DNA of 64,000 nt from Humisphaera borealis (GTDB taxonomy: Bacteria > Planctomycetota > Phycisphaerae > Tepidisphaerales > Tepidisphaeraceae). The translations under genes were made by a program, and so were the position numbers. The notes beneath the pieces were generated by a model. It saw nothing but the letters and a program-made list of their open reading frames with translations, was not told where the DNA came from and made no database searches. The stretch spans positions 4,092,001 through 4,156,000 of the forward strand of contig NZ_CP063458.1 of assembly GCF_015169395.1 (NCBI RefSeq), read 5' to 3'. Below, in pieces: positions 26,605 through 36,479 of the stretch; within the stretch, counting starts at the first letter, position 1; the number at the start of each line of letters is the position of its first letter.

Positions 26605-28284
26605 ATGGCCCGCCTGCCAGAAACATCCGGATCGCCGACACGCCGAGCTTTGATCCTTGCGTTGCCGGTGCTCGCGGTACCGCGTTACTGGGCGATGGGG
26701 GATGCTTCTGCGCCCGCGACGGCTCCGCTGTCCAAGAACGAACAGAAGATCAAGGACCTGGGGGCCTATTACGCCAAGTTGTACGGAGAGCCGCTTAATT
26801 CGACCGAGCGGCTTCCCCGAGAAATCGCGATCATCTCCCTGAGCCGTATCGATCACCCTGAGACCACGCGCAAGCTGCTGGAGGCGTTCAAGGTTCGGGA
26901 CCGTGATCCGGTGATCTGGTACCTCGCGTGGGAGGCCTTACACGCACGCCACAACTCACTCTCGGCCGAAGAGCGGCGGGGCTGGCTGACCGGCGGGCTT
27001 CAGGCCGCCGTCGCTGGTGGGTTTCCGGGTGTCACTGTCACGCCACTCCTGAACGCCCTGGCCGAACTCCACCCGACGGCGTTCGAGGATCTGCCGCATA
27101 AGGCCGCCTTTCGAGTGATCCAGGAGAACGGGCTGGACGATCCGCAAGAGAAGAAAGCGCTGGTCGCACTTCGGCACCTCGTAAAGATCTGGAAGGAACC
27201 CTCATTGGTTCGCGTCCTGATCGCCCAGATGAACCGGCCGGTACTGGCCGAGCGGGTCGACTTTGTTCTCCGCGGGTTGCCCAACCCGCCGCCCGAAGGC
27301 GACCCACGCAAGCTGGCCGCTCCCTGGGGTGCCTGGTTCGCGTCGGCCGGTCTGAAGGCAGCCGACCAGTCCGCCCTGCCGAAATACGCCGGCGAAGCAA
27401 CCGTCTTCCCCAAGCCTCCGAAGATTACCGACCCCGACGACAAGCGGTGGTATGCCGAGTTGGAGATCGGAAAGCTGACGGTCAGCGATTTCGACTTGGT
27501 CTGGGCGATCGATTCGACCGGTTCAATGAACGACGAGAACCAGATGATCGCCGCCCAGACGGGGCACGTGATTCGAATCTGCTCGCTGGTGAGCCGTCGA
27601 ACCCGTTGTGGGACCGTCTACGCCCGGCACGAGATCGAAAAAGGACACCTGCAGAAGTGCTGCGAGGCGGCGGCGGCCAATCCTAACTTTTATCAGGTGA
27701 AGGCCTATCCGCTGACGGCAGACATCAAGGAGCTGTCGCAGACCATGGCTGCCGAGCGCATCCCCAAGCCCGATCCGCAGGGCGAGGGAAATGTGCATCC
27801 GGGCACGCCCGTGCTGGGCGCGCTGCAGGGCGCGGTTCAGAAGATGAAGTGGAGTAAGGACAAGAACGCGCGTCGGGTCATCGTGATGGTCGGCGACAGC
27901 AAGTTGACGCCGGGCACCGAAAAGGCGACCGAGCTGTTTGCCGCCGAGTGCAAAAAACAGGGGTACTTCGTCCATGCGCTTGCCGAAGGGCAGGCGATCA
28001 CCGAATGGGCGGAGGTCTTTAAAGCCGCTGGCGGCAAACTTATGTCATTTGGCAGGGGTGGTGCCGTTGCACGCCCTCGTCCGGGTAATCCCCGGGTCGC
28101 CCCTGGTACTGCCGGCGAGTCGTCGCCGCGGACGGTGTTCGACCAGATCGCAGCCAAAATCATCCGCGGCCTGGTCACGCCGGCCTACCACGACCGGGTC
28201 GACCCGCTCATTGCGTACCTGGCAGACTATGCCCGGGCGATGGCCGCGGCCGAGAAGCGGATCGCCGAACTGGCCAAATCGTGA
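26605..28284 (+). CDS. Exported VWA-domain protein
   Basis: 559 residues from ATG 26605 with GGAGGA 4 nt upstream; the frame extends back to 26512 without a site. The N-terminus has a Tat-like pattern (SPTRRALILALPVLAVPRYW) of a signal sequence. Residues ~50-290 are helical, HEAT-like. A von Willebrand factor A domain starts at ~295 with a complete MIDAS motif D303-S-T-G-S, followed by the Thr/Asp positions in NVHPGTPVLGAL and RRVIVMVGDSKLTPGTE. VWA domains bind protein partners through a divalent cation. It is divergent from kdsD and ~350 bp upstream of the exosortase gene, so a surface role is plausible. Confidence 0.82.
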   Translation: MARLPETSGSPTRRALILALPVLAVPRYWAMGDASAPATAPLSKNEQKIKDLGAYYAKLYGEPLNSTERLPREIAIISLSRIDHPETTRKLLEAFKVRDRDPVIWYLAWEALHARHNSLSAEERRGWLTGGLQAAVAGGFPGVTVTPLLNALAELHPTAFEDLPHKAAFRVIQENGLDDPQEKKALVALRHLVKIWKEPSLVRVLIAQMNRPVLAERVDFVLRGLPNPPPEGDPRKLAAPWGAWFASAGLKAADQSALPKYAGEATVFPKPPKITDPDDKRWYAELEIGKLTVSDFDLVWAIDSTGSMNDENQMIAAQTGHVIRICSLVSRRTRCGTVYARHEIEKGHLQKCCEAAAANPNFYQVKAYPLTADIKELSQTMAAERIPKPDPQGEGNVHPGTPVLGALQGAVQKMKWSKDKNARRVIVMVGDSKLTPGTEKATELFAAECKKQGYFVHALAEGQAITEWAEVFKAAGGKLMSFGRGGAVARPRPGNPRVAPGTAGESSPRTVFDQIAAKIIRGLVTPAYHDRVDPLIAYLADYARAMAAAEKRIAELAKS

Positions 28285-28643
28285 CGCCGCGGGACTTGAG
28301 AAGAGGGCCGCAGCATGATCCGCCGAAGCCTCATAAGTGCATTCAAGGAATTGACTTCCGTCGGTTGGCATGCCTCCGCATTTGTGAGCCTTTCTTGAGG
28401 CCGTATCCAATCCGCACACAATCCCATTCGATAGGCGGTATACTCCACCGTCAGGTGGGTTTGGTGGACAACCGATACACTGGTTTTCCACCATTGTGCG
28501 AGTGATCGCGAACACTTACCGATTTCAGGACCGGCCGACTGCCGCTTTGTCGTTGGTGTAACGGCCAACGGTCTGGTGTTTTCCTCGGCGGACCGTGTCG
28601 TGACACGCTCCGCTTCCGATGCTCTGATGGCGTGAGGATTTGG
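28285..28643. other. Intergenic region upstream of the exosortase operon
   Basis: ~360 bp without a convincing gene. It holds an imperfect dyad at 28463-28492 and a TATACT hexamer at 28439-28444 with no good -35 at standard distance. It should contain the promoter of the exosortase operon. A near sigma-54 match at about 28359 has GG-GC spacing of 9 rather than 10 and is not accepted. Confidence 0.4.
28463..28492. promoter_or_regulatory. Candidate operator dyad before exosortase gene
   Basis: GGTGGACAACC (28463-28473) and GGTTTTCCACC (28482-28492) are inverted with one mismatch and an 8-bp centre. The dyad sits 150 bp upstream of the exosortase start. A regulator-binding site is likely; which protein binds it is not known. 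Confidence 0.4.
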
Positions 28644-30752
28644 TTGAGCACCTTCACTACTCCAACGTCCGGCACAGGTCCCGCCTCTTCGACGGGTGCC
28701 AACTCTTCTGGGGCTGCTTCGGCGGCTCTGCCTCTGGGCTACTCGCAGTCTCATGGCGAGCCGCAGTGGCTCGGACTGCCGGTCTCCGCGTGGTTCAAGA
28801 TCGGCGTGATCAGCCTGCTGATGCTCGCCCTCTACTGGGCGAACTTCGCACGGCTTTGGCTCAAGACCAATCCTTTCACCGGCCAGGGCAACTGGGAACA
28901 CGCGATCGTCATTCCCCTGATCGGTATCTACTACCTGTATGTGTGGCGCGACCAGCTCCTGGGCCATGTAAGGCCGGAAGCCGATGCAAATCGATGGAGT
29001 CTTCCCGGCATCTGGGCGCTGCTCATGGGCGTTCCGCTGATGCTGGCCCTGGCGGCCCACCCGATCCTGCTCGCCGGCGGGGGCGGCGGCGTGAGCCCGG
29101 CGGAAGTGCTCGGCGGGTTTGCCGACGGTGGCGTTGCGAAGCTCATCCCCGTCGTCGCCGGCCTGGTCGTCCTGTCATCGGCAGCCGCGGGACTTGTTTA
29201 CCTCAAACGCCAGGAACTGAAGTACCCGGCCATGCAGGCCTGGCTCGATAACGTCTGGCACGGGCTTGGTGCTTGGTTGACGGCGATGGGCCTGCTGTGG
29301 GGCGTCTTCTTCTTCGTGGTCGTCCTGGTGCCCGCCAGTCTCGGATCGGTCACCAAGGTCGTCAGTTTCGTCATTGCGACCATCGGTCTGGCCGGCCTGG
29401 CTCACATCGCGTACTGGGGCAAGAGCAAGCTCTGGCGCGAGCGGTACGACGCCATCCTTTCCCGCTCGAGCGGATGGTTCGGCGGGTTCGTGATGATCTG
29501 GGGCATCCTGTTCAGCTTCTGGGGGATCTGGCCGGGGCAGAATGACTTCTTCAAAGACATCGGGATGGTCGTTGCGCTGTTCGGCGTGGTGACTTTGCTG
29601 GCCGGCTGGCGGGTTATGAAGGTGGCCTGGTTCCCGGTGGTGTTCCTCTTCTGTGCGATTCCCTGGCCCGACCAGGTCTACAGCTGGGTCGCAATGCCCC
29701 TCCAGAACTTCGCGGCCAAGATCGGTGTTTTTGCCCTGACACTCACCGGCGTGGATGCCGACAAGTTCGGCACCAAGATCCTCTTTGCAGGAAAAGACGG
29801 AAAGCCCGAGATGCTGAACGTCGCCGAGGCGTGTGCCGGCCTCAAGAGCCTGATGACCTTCATCTCTGTTGGTGCCGCTGTCGCGTTCCTTTCGACGCGG
29901 ATGCTTTGGCAGAAACTTCTGATTGTCGCGTCGGCCGTTCCGATCGCGATCCTGTGCAACGCCGGCCGTGTCGCCGGCCAGGGGCTCCTGCATCGGTACG
30001 TCAGCCCGGAGTGGTCGCAGAACTTTGCCCATGCCTTTGCCGGCCTGGTCATGCTGATTCCCGGGTTCTTCATGATCCTGGCGATCTGCTGGGTGATGGA
30101 TCACCTGTTCATCGAAGAAATCGAAGACGACGCCGTATTGAGGCGTGCGCGTAAATCCGCGGCATCTGCGGCGGCTTCCGGTGCGAGCGTGTTCTCGAAA
30201 GATGCGATCGGTGTTATCGAAGAGATTCGTGACCCGGCAGCGCCCGTCGCCGCCAAGGTCGAAGTCGCTGAGGCCGCCCACGCTGCCGGTTTGGCGACGG
30301 CGGCACCGACCGAAGCCGCCAAGCCGCGTCCCGCCGCCGCGCCTAAAGTCATTACGATTCCGAAGAGGCCCGCGCAGGGCGTGAACCAGTCTGCCGCAAC
30401 GGGTGCCAAGCCTGCGGCCGCCCCGGCGGCACGACCGGCGGCGTCGGTACCGACGACGGCAAACGCACCGGCCGATGCGACAAAGTCGGTCCCCGCCGCC
30501 GCACGCCCCGGTGTCGCGCCCGGTGGCCCTGCGGGCGCCGCCCGACCACAGGCTTCGGTCGTACCGCCGGCGGCCGGGCAGGTCTCGCCCAAGCCGACCA
30601 ACCGGGCAGCCACGACTTCATCCGCCGCAAGACCTGCGCCGGCAAAGCCTGCCCCGGCTAAACCGGTGGTACCGGCCAAACCCGCGGCCGCGCCCACTAA
30701 CGCCGCTGCTTCAGAACCGTCTGCATCGGCTCGTCCGGAGGACCGTCTATGA
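28644..30752 (+). CDS. Exosortase with long Ala/Pro C-terminal tail
   Basis: 702 residues from TTG 28644, chosen because GAGGA stands 5 nt upstream; a GTG at 28632 is in frame but poorly placed. About ten membrane helices fill residues ~45-500. The exosortase/archaeosortase triad is present: Cys397 in EACAGLKSL, Arg442 in CNAGRV and His463 in FAHAFAG. These membrane transpeptidases recognise a C-terminal tripartite sorting signal and anchor exported proteins, usually with an EPS locus. The ~190-residue tail after the last helix is low-complexity Ala/Pro (PAPAKPAPAKPVVPAKPAAA) and is unusual. The stop overlaps the next start (ATGA). The exosortase subtype cannot be fixed by eye. Confidence 0.9.
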   Translation: MSTFTTPTSGTGPASSTGANSSGAASAALPLGYSQSHGEPQWLGLPVSAWFKIGVISLLMLALYWANFARLWLKTNPFTGQGNWEHAIVIPLIGIYYLYVWRDQLLGHVRPEADANRWSLPGIWALLMGVPLMLALAAHPILLAGGGGGVSPAEVLGGFADGGVAKLIPVVAGLVVLSSAAAGLVYLKRQELKYPAMQAWLDNVWHGLGAWLTAMGLLWGVFFFVVVLVPASLGSVTKVVSFVIATIGLAGLAHIAYWGKSKLWRERYDAILSRSSGWFGGFVMIWGILFSFWGIWPGQNDFFKDIGMVVALFGVVTLLAGWRVMKVAWFPVVFLFCAIPWPDQVYSWVAMPLQNFAAKIGVFALTLTGVDADKFGTKILFAGKDGKPEMLNVAEACAGLKSLMTFISVGAAVAFLSTRMLWQKLLIVASAVPIAILCNAGRVAGQGLLHRYVSPEWSQNFAHAFAGLVMLIPGFFMILAICWVMDHLFIEEIEDDAVLRRARKSAASAAASGASVFSKDAIGVIEEIRDPAAPVAAKVEVAEAAHAAGLATAAPTEAAKPRPAAAPKVITIPKRPAQGVNQSAATGAKPAAAPAARPAASVPTTANAPADATKSVPAAARPGVAPGGPAGAARPQASVVPPAAGQVSPKPTNRAATTSSAARPAPAKPAPAKPVVPAKPAAAPTNAAASEPSASARPEDRL

Positions 30753-31696
30753 GTGATCCCGTGCAAGGCAATCAAGGCGACCTGCCGGCAAAGCCGTCGG
30801 CTGCCGCCGCATCATCGGTGCGGAAGGTGCTTCGCGAGCCGCGTTTCCTGGTCGCCGCGGTCGTGCTGCTGGTCTGCGCCGCCGGTTTCAACGCCGCGGC
30901 ACGCTCCCTGCAGCTGCACTTTCGCAAGCAGCCGGTTCCGTTGGCGGTGAAGTCGCTGGATGACAAGAATGAAGGCGTCTCGAGCGTGCTCGGCGGGCGT
31001 TGGATTCAGGTTACCGACGACCAGCCGTTGACTGCCGACGTCGAGCATGCGCTGGGCACCAAGCAGTATGTCATGCGGACCTATGCCGACTTCGTCGCCG
31101 CCAGGCGGACGGAGAACGAGCTCAAGGCACGGAATCCCGAAAAGATGGCGTCGATGCTGGCGGAACTTCAGAGTCGTCAGCCCGAGGCGATCATTCGCGT
31201 GGGAATTACGTACTACACGGGCCTGGTCGATACGGTGCCCCACATACCCGACCGCTGCATGGTCGCCGACGGCTACCAGCCGACCGACTATCGCGTGCTC
31301 GACGTGCCGAACGAGTATGCCGACGGAAAGCTCCGCGGCTTGAAGTTCCGCTTCATCACGTTCGAGGACATCACCGGCCGCGGCCGTATCACCCGCAACG
31401 TGGGCTACTTCTTCCACGTGAACGGGAGCTTCGAAGAGAACCCGCTGCGGGTACGGGCGACGCTCCAGAACCTGTTCGAAACGTACAGCTATTTCGCCAA
31501 GGTCGAGCTGATGACCGAACAGCCAGGGCATGGCGCAAGTGCCACCGGCGGCCGGGATCGGGCTGCCAAGGCGATGCAGGAGTTCTTGTTGGTGCTGCTA
31601 CCGGACCTGGAGCGCTGCCTCCCGGACTGGGAGAAGGTTTCCGGGAAGTCGGCGCAGCCGCCCGCAACGGCGCCCGCGGCCGTCGACCGTCAATGA
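30749..31696 (+). CDS. Exosortase-associated EpsI-like protein
   Basis: 315 residues, start ATG 30749 overlapping the exosortase stop by 4 bp, so translation is coupled. One N-terminal membrane helix (RFLVAAVVLLVCAAGFNAAA) anchors an extracytoplasmic domain containing the EpsI-type pattern IRVGITYYTGLVDTVPHIPDRCMVADGY split over two strands (YYxG, then PHxPxxC). EpsI proteins accompany or fuse to exosortases and are often required for EPS; their chemistry is unknown. The pair thus forms a split exosortase/EpsI module, followed 88 bp later by the large TPR protein gene. Confidence 0.87.
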   Translation: MSDPVQGNQGDLPAKPSAAAASSVRKVLREPRFLVAAVVLLVCAAGFNAAARSLQLHFRKQPVPLAVKSLDDKNEGVSSVLGGRWIQVTDDQPLTADVEHALGTKQYVMRTYADFVAARRTENELKARNPEKMASMLAELQSRQPEAIIRVGITYYTGLVDTVPHIPDRCMVADGYQPTDYRVLDVPNEYADGKLRGLKFRFITFEDITGRGRITRNVGYFFHVNGSFEENPLRVRATLQNLFETYSYFAKVELMTEQPGHGASATGGRDRAAKAMQEFLLVLLPDLERCLPDWEKVSGKSAQPPATAPAAVDRQ

Positions 31697-31784
31697 CGGC
31701 CTGCCACCGAGGCTGTCCGTGACATGTGTTTCTTCAGACGTTTGATGTTGGTTAATCAGTAGAAAGATCGGAGCCGCTGAGCTT

Positions 31785-34700
31785 ATGGCTCGTCGCAAAC
31801 TCAATACGAAGGTCCTGGGCGTCCTGTTTGGTGTGCTGGTTGTCGGTGCCATCGGTGCCTTCGCGGCCAACAGGTTCCTCAAGCCGAGCAAAGACCCGCG
31901 TGTTCTCGAGGCCGACGGCGACAAGGCTTTCGCCGCCGGGGAGTATGAGCAGGCGCGTCTTGCGTTTGGCGGTGCCGCCGCAATCGAACGCAGCAATCCC
32001 GGACTGAAGGTCAAGTACGGCGACACGCTCATCAAGCTCACCCGCGAAGATCCGGTCAACCTTGGTCTGGCACTGCAATCGTGGGAAGCGGCACTGGGCG
32101 TCGACCCCAGCTATAAGCCGGCGCTGGAACGGCTCCTGACCTCGCGATGGGAACAGGTGGATCTGGGCGGCGGGCCGGAAGTCTTTGCCGACATCCGCCG
32201 ACGTGCCGACCAGCTCGCCAAGGCCGACCCTTCACACCCCAAGGCCAAGATCTGGCAGCACGTCGCCACGGTCCGCCAGGCGTTGTTGTCGCAGGCCGTT
32301 CCGCGCGACGAGATCGTGGCCAGCGCCGAGGCGCTGCAGGCGCTGGCGACCAGCAATCCGACCGACTCCGAGGCACCTTTCTACCTCGCCCAGCTCAAGA
32401 TCAAAGACGCGATCGAACGAAGCAGTGTGAAGGCACAGCGCGAGGCGGACCTGTCGTGCGACGATGCGATCAAGATCATCAGCGACGCGTTGAAGGGGCA
32501 GGAAAAGAACGCGCAGATGCAGTTCCGCGCGTCGACCGTCTTCAGGCAGTTGGCGCGTATCGACCGTCGCGCAGTTGAGCGCAAGCATGCGGAACGCGCC
32601 GGCGCCTGCATTCTTGCGGCGCAGCAGAACATCAAGAGCGGCGAACCCAACGTCGACGACATCACCCTGCTCGCCGCCGAGCAACTGTCCCGTGACGGCA
32701 AGGCCGACGAGTCGAGGCAGCTTTGCCGGGAGTATTTCGAGAAGAACCCCGACAACCAGCGGGCCCGCCTGGCCTGGGCCCGGTGGCTTTCGTCAAAGAA
32801 AGAGGAGCGCGACGCCGCGATTCAGATTCTCGCGCGGGAAGTGCCCCTTCCGAAGGACGCGGTGGGTGTCGGCGTGTTCCTGCACCGCGAGCAGCAGGCG
32901 TTGACGCTGTACGAACTGATCCGCCTGCGAATGGCCGACGCGATCACCGAGACTGACGACGAAAAGCAGAAGACCAAGCTGGCACTGGCCGACACCGACA
33001 TGGAACGCCTCCGTCGGATCGCCAGCCCGCGGGCACCGAAGGTGCTTGCCATCGAGGGACAGCTGCTGTTGATCAAGGGGCAGCAGGTGGAAGCGGTCAA
33101 GGTGATGGAGGAGGCGTACTCCGGCATGACCGCCGGCGCCAAGGATTGGGAGACGGTGTTCCGTCTCGCCCAGGCGTATGAAGGCGTCCGCCAGCCCGGT
33201 CGGGCCAGGAAACTTTGCGAGGAACTGGTCGCGCTCGGCGGCGACAGCAATTACGTTTTGCCCGCCCGCGCATTGCTTGCCGACCTGCTGATTCGGGAGA
33301 AGCGGCTCGATTCCGCGCTCGAGCAGATCAAGCAGATCGAGACAAAGTCCAAAGACTACCCCGGCTTGTCGCAGCTCCAGACCGCCTACCTGCTTGCTTC
33401 GGGCAAGGGTGCCGAAGTGGTGAAGAAGCTGCCGGAGAGCACCAACGCCGAACGCTGGACCAAGATCCGGTTCGCCGCGTCGCTGAACGATCAGAACGAG
33501 CAACTTCGCCTGCTAGCGGCGATCGTTGCCAACGAGCCGTCCGACGTCAATGCAGTCCGCTCGCTGGCTTCGATGTACAGGTCGATGAAGTTGAACGATC
33601 GTTGCTACCAGACGGTCCAGGCCGGGCTGAAGGCGAACCCTGACGAGCCGAGCCTGCTGCTGTTTAAGGCCGAGCTCGACGGTACCGATCCGAAGGAACT
33701 GCGCGAACTCGCCCGACAAACGATCGAAAAGACCGTCAAGGATCCTTTCGACAAGGCGATGCGGCTTTACGAGCTCGAGAAAATGGGTGGCTCGGCGGAA
33801 CTCGCCGCCGGTCACCTGAAGCAGGCCCTGGCAGTCAGGCCGCAGGATCTACGCGCGCTCGACCTGGTGTTCAGGGAGGCACTGGAGCGGCGGCAATTCG
33901 CCGACGCCAAGGTGTACATCGAAGCGCTGGTCAAACTGAACGCCGACCAGGTCGGCGGCCGGCTGTACCGGCACCGTCTTGCTGCCGCCGAGCAGGACTA
34001 TGTCGAGGCCGAGCGGATTGGCCTGGACCTGGTTACGCGTTACGCCGAGTTCGCGCAGAGCTGGCTCGCGCTGGGCCAGGCACAGGAGGCGCTTGGCAAG
34101 TGGAACGAGGCGATCCGCTCGTACAACGAAGTGCTCGCCCGCCAGCCGATGCATTACGAAGCGACACGTGCACTCGTCGATACGCTCTACAATGCCGGCC
34201 GTACCGAAGACGCCAAGGCCAGGCTCCGGGAGATGCGTGTCAACTATCCGAACGACACGACGGTACGGGAGCTTTTCCTGAACCATCTGGCGAACTTCGG
34301 TGAACCCCAGTCGGCGATCGCCGACCGCGAGGACCAGCTCAAGAAGAACGACAACGACCCCTGGGCATACCTGGCGCTGGCCGCCACCTACTTCAAGAAT
34401 GCCCAGCGGCTGTCGCTGGAGAACAAGCTGGACGAGTCCCGCAAGGAGATCGACAAGGCGTTTGAAAAGCTGTCGCAGGGCCAGAAGCGCTTCCCCGAGG
34501 ACGTCCGCTTCTACTCCCAGGTCGCCGAGATTCGTCAGTACAACGGGCAGCTCGAGCAGGCCGAGCAGGTCCTGAAAGATTTCACCCGTCGGGAGAACAT
34601 GAAGCAGGCACCGGCGCGTATCCGCCCGGAACCCTGGCTCGCGCTGGCCGATTTCTACGTTCGTACGAACAAGCTCAACGAAGCGATTGCGGCGTTGAAC

Positions 34701-36479
34701 GAGGCGCTGGTCCGCGCCGACAACAGCCTGGAAATACGGCTGCGGCTTGTGTCCACGCAGATGCAGGCGCGGAAGTTTGCCGATGCCGAAGGCACGCTTG
34801 ATGCGGTCCGAAACAACCCCGATCCGCGGGTCGCCCGCCAGCGGCTCGAACTTCTGATCGCCCAGCAGAAGCTGGCCGAGGCCGAGACGTCGATCAGGCA
34901 GGTGATCAAGCTTCGGGACGGCGTGGATTTGCGGAACCTGCTGGCCAGCATTCTGATCGACACCGGCCGGGAAGCCGAAGCGATCGTCGAACTGAACCGC
35001 GCCCTGGCGATGGACGCCAAGAGCGAGGCGTCGCGCTACCTGCGTGCGATGGCGATGGCCAAGAAGCGTCCGCCGGACACCGACGGGGCGATCAATGAAC
35101 TGGTGGAACTGAAACGGACCATGCCGAGTTCGATGCAGGCGCGGCTCCTTCTGGCCGAGCTCTATGACAGGACCGGCCGACGGGGCAACGCGATCCAGGA
35201 CCTTCAGGACGGGCTGAAGATCTCGCCGGGAAATCGCGAGGTGCGACTTTCGCTGATTCGGCTGTATCGCGCCGAACGGCCGGCAAAGTTCAAGGAAGCC
35301 TACGAACTGATCGCCGGTGCTGGGAACGACCCGGTGATGAAGACCGATCCCACCTGGCCGCGCGAAGCCGCCGTGCTTTTTGCACAGCAGCGGATGTTCC
35401 AGCAAGCCGTGGTATCGATGACCCGCGCGGTGCAGCTGTCGCCGGGCAATGTCGAGTACCGGCGCGAGCTGATCGACATGCTGCTACAGTTCAACGACCT
35501 GGCCGGCGCGCAGATTCAGACTGAGAAGCTGCTGCAGGAAGGGAGCGACTTCTGGTGGCTCCGCTTCCAGCGTGGCGTGGCAATCGGTCGGCAGATCGAC
35601 CGCAAGATGCTCGCCGACGCAAAGACGAACCCGACGGTTGCGGCGAAGGTGAACGAGCTCAAGTCGCAGTCGCTGACGGAGTTCGACCGGGCGCTCAAGA
35701 TGTCCGAAGCCGAGGGTGACGTCGAACGGCAGATCAGCATTCTGCGCACGCTGGGCGAAACGGTGGGCAACGACCAGGCGCTCTTGCGGGTGGATCCGAA
35801 GACGACGGACGATCCGACCAACCGATGGAAGCTACTGCAGATCGGGCTCAAACGAGCGAACGGTGATCTCGCCGGTGCCATCGCGCAGGCCGAACGCCTG
35901 TTGGCCGACCCGTCGAACAGGGTGACAGCTCCGGATCGCCGCGGCCCGCTGCTGCGTGCATTGGCCGACACGTACCAGAATCCGGGCAACCCGGATTACG
36001 TCAAAGCCCGGCGGTACTACGAGGAACTGCTGACGCTCGTACCCGACGACAGTGCCTCGCTGAACAATGTCGCTTACTTGCTGGCTGAAAGTATCGCGCC
36101 GCCGGAGCCGCAGTCGGCCAAGCTCTACAGCGAGCGAGCGTACGAGGCGACCCGGATCACCAATACCCCGAACGTGCTCATCATGGACACGCACGGCTGG
36201 GTGCTCGTGTTGTGCGGCGGCCCGGACGGCGAAAAAGGTCGCCGGATCCTACAGAAGATCGTTGAAGAGAACCCCCTGTTCATCGAAGCACGCTACCACT
36301 TGGGTGAGGCGCTCTTGCGCGTACAACCTATTGCACCCTCGCAAGCCGAGAAGGAGTTCACCGAATGTCTCCGACTAATGAATGAGGAAGAGAAAATCGG
36401 CGGCAAGATCGACGAGAAGCTCCGTGGACGCATTCAAACCGGTTTGGCGTCGGCACGAGAGAAGGTACGTGGCGGATGA
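31785..36479 (+). CDS. Giant TPR protein (PEP-CTERM/EPS-type)
   Basis: 1564 residues. A short basic N-terminus and a single membrane helix (VLGVLFGVLVVGAIGAFAANRF) are followed by tetratricopeptide-like repeats over almost the whole length, e.g. ADGDKAFAAGEYEQARLAFGGAA near 45-65, SWLALGQAQEALGKWNEAIRSYNEVL and the last ones near 1470. The architecture matches the TPR proteins (PrsT-like) that lie beside exosortase in EPS loci, where they are thought to scaffold assembly or export. Two TPR-rich blocks are separated by charged linkers. It follows the exosortase/EpsI pair and precedes the Wzz/BY-kinase. No catalytic domain is visible. Confidence 0.85.
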   Translation: MARRKLNTKVLGVLFGVLVVGAIGAFAANRFLKPSKDPRVLEADGDKAFAAGEYEQARLAFGGAAAIERSNPGLKVKYGDTLIKLTREDPVNLGLALQSWEAALGVDPSYKPALERLLTSRWEQVDLGGGPEVFADIRRRADQLAKADPSHPKAKIWQHVATVRQALLSQAVPRDEIVASAEALQALATSNPTDSEAPFYLAQLKIKDAIERSSVKAQREADLSCDDAIKIISDALKGQEKNAQMQFRASTVFRQLARIDRRAVERKHAERAGACILAAQQNIKSGEPNVDDITLLAAEQLSRDGKADESRQLCREYFEKNPDNQRARLAWARWLSSKKEERDAAIQILAREVPLPKDAVGVGVFLHREQQALTLYELIRLRMADAITETDDEKQKTKLALADTDMERLRRIASPRAPKVLAIEGQLLLIKGQQVEAVKVMEEAYSGMTAGAKDWETVFRLAQAYEGVRQPGRARKLCEELVALGGDSNYVLPARALLADLLIREKRLDSALEQIKQIETKSKDYPGLSQLQTAYLLASGKGAEVVKKLPESTNAERWTKIRFAASLNDQNEQLRLLAAIVANEPSDVNAVRSLASMYRSMKLNDRCYQTVQAGLKANPDEPSLLLFKAELDGTDPKELRELARQTIEKTVKDPFDKAMRLYELEKMGGSAELAAGHLKQALAVRPQDLRALDLVFREALERRQFADAKVYIEALVKLNADQVGGRLYRHRLAAAEQDYVEAERIGLDLVTRYAEFAQSWLALGQAQEALGKWNEAIRSYNEVLARQPMHYEATRALVDTLYNAGRTEDAKARLREMRVNYPNDTTVRELFLNHLANFGEPQSAIADREDQLKKNDNDPWAYLALAATYFKNAQRLSLENKLDESRKEIDKAFEKLSQGQKRFPEDVRFYSQVAEIRQYNGQLEQAEQVLKDFTRRENMKQAPARIRPEPWLALADFYVRTNKLNEAIAALNEALVRADNSLEIRLRLVSTQMQARKFADAEGTLDAVRNNPDPRVARQRLELLIAQQKLAEAETSIRQVIKLRDGVDLRNLLASILIDTGREAEAIVELNRALAMDAKSEASRYLRAMAMAKKRPPDTDGAINELVELKRTMPSSMQARLLLAELYDRTGRRGNAIQDLQDGLKISPGNREVRLSLIRLYRAERPAKFKEAYELIAGAGNDPVMKTDPTWPREAAVLFAQQRMFQQAVVSMTRAVQLSPGNVEYRRELIDMLLQFNDLAGAQIQTEKLLQEGSDFWWLRFQRGVAIGRQIDRKMLADAKTNPTVAAKVNELKSQSLTEFDRALKMSEAEGDVERQISILRTLGETVGNDQALLRVDPKTTDDPTNRWKLLQIGLKRANGDLAGAIAQAERLLADPSNRVTAPDRRGPLLRALADTYQNPGNPDYVKARRYYEELLTLVPDDSASLNNVAYLLAESIAPPEPQSAKLYSERAYEATRITNTPNVLIMDTHGWVLVLCGGPDGEKGRRILQKIVEENPLFIEARYHLGEALLRVQPIAPSQAEKEFTECLRLMNEEEKIGGKIDEKLRGRIQTGLASAREKVRGG

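Noticed and set aside
28355-28375. TGGCATG...CGCAT as a sigma-54 promoter before the exosortase gene
   Set aside because: GG to GC spacing is 9 rather than the required 10.
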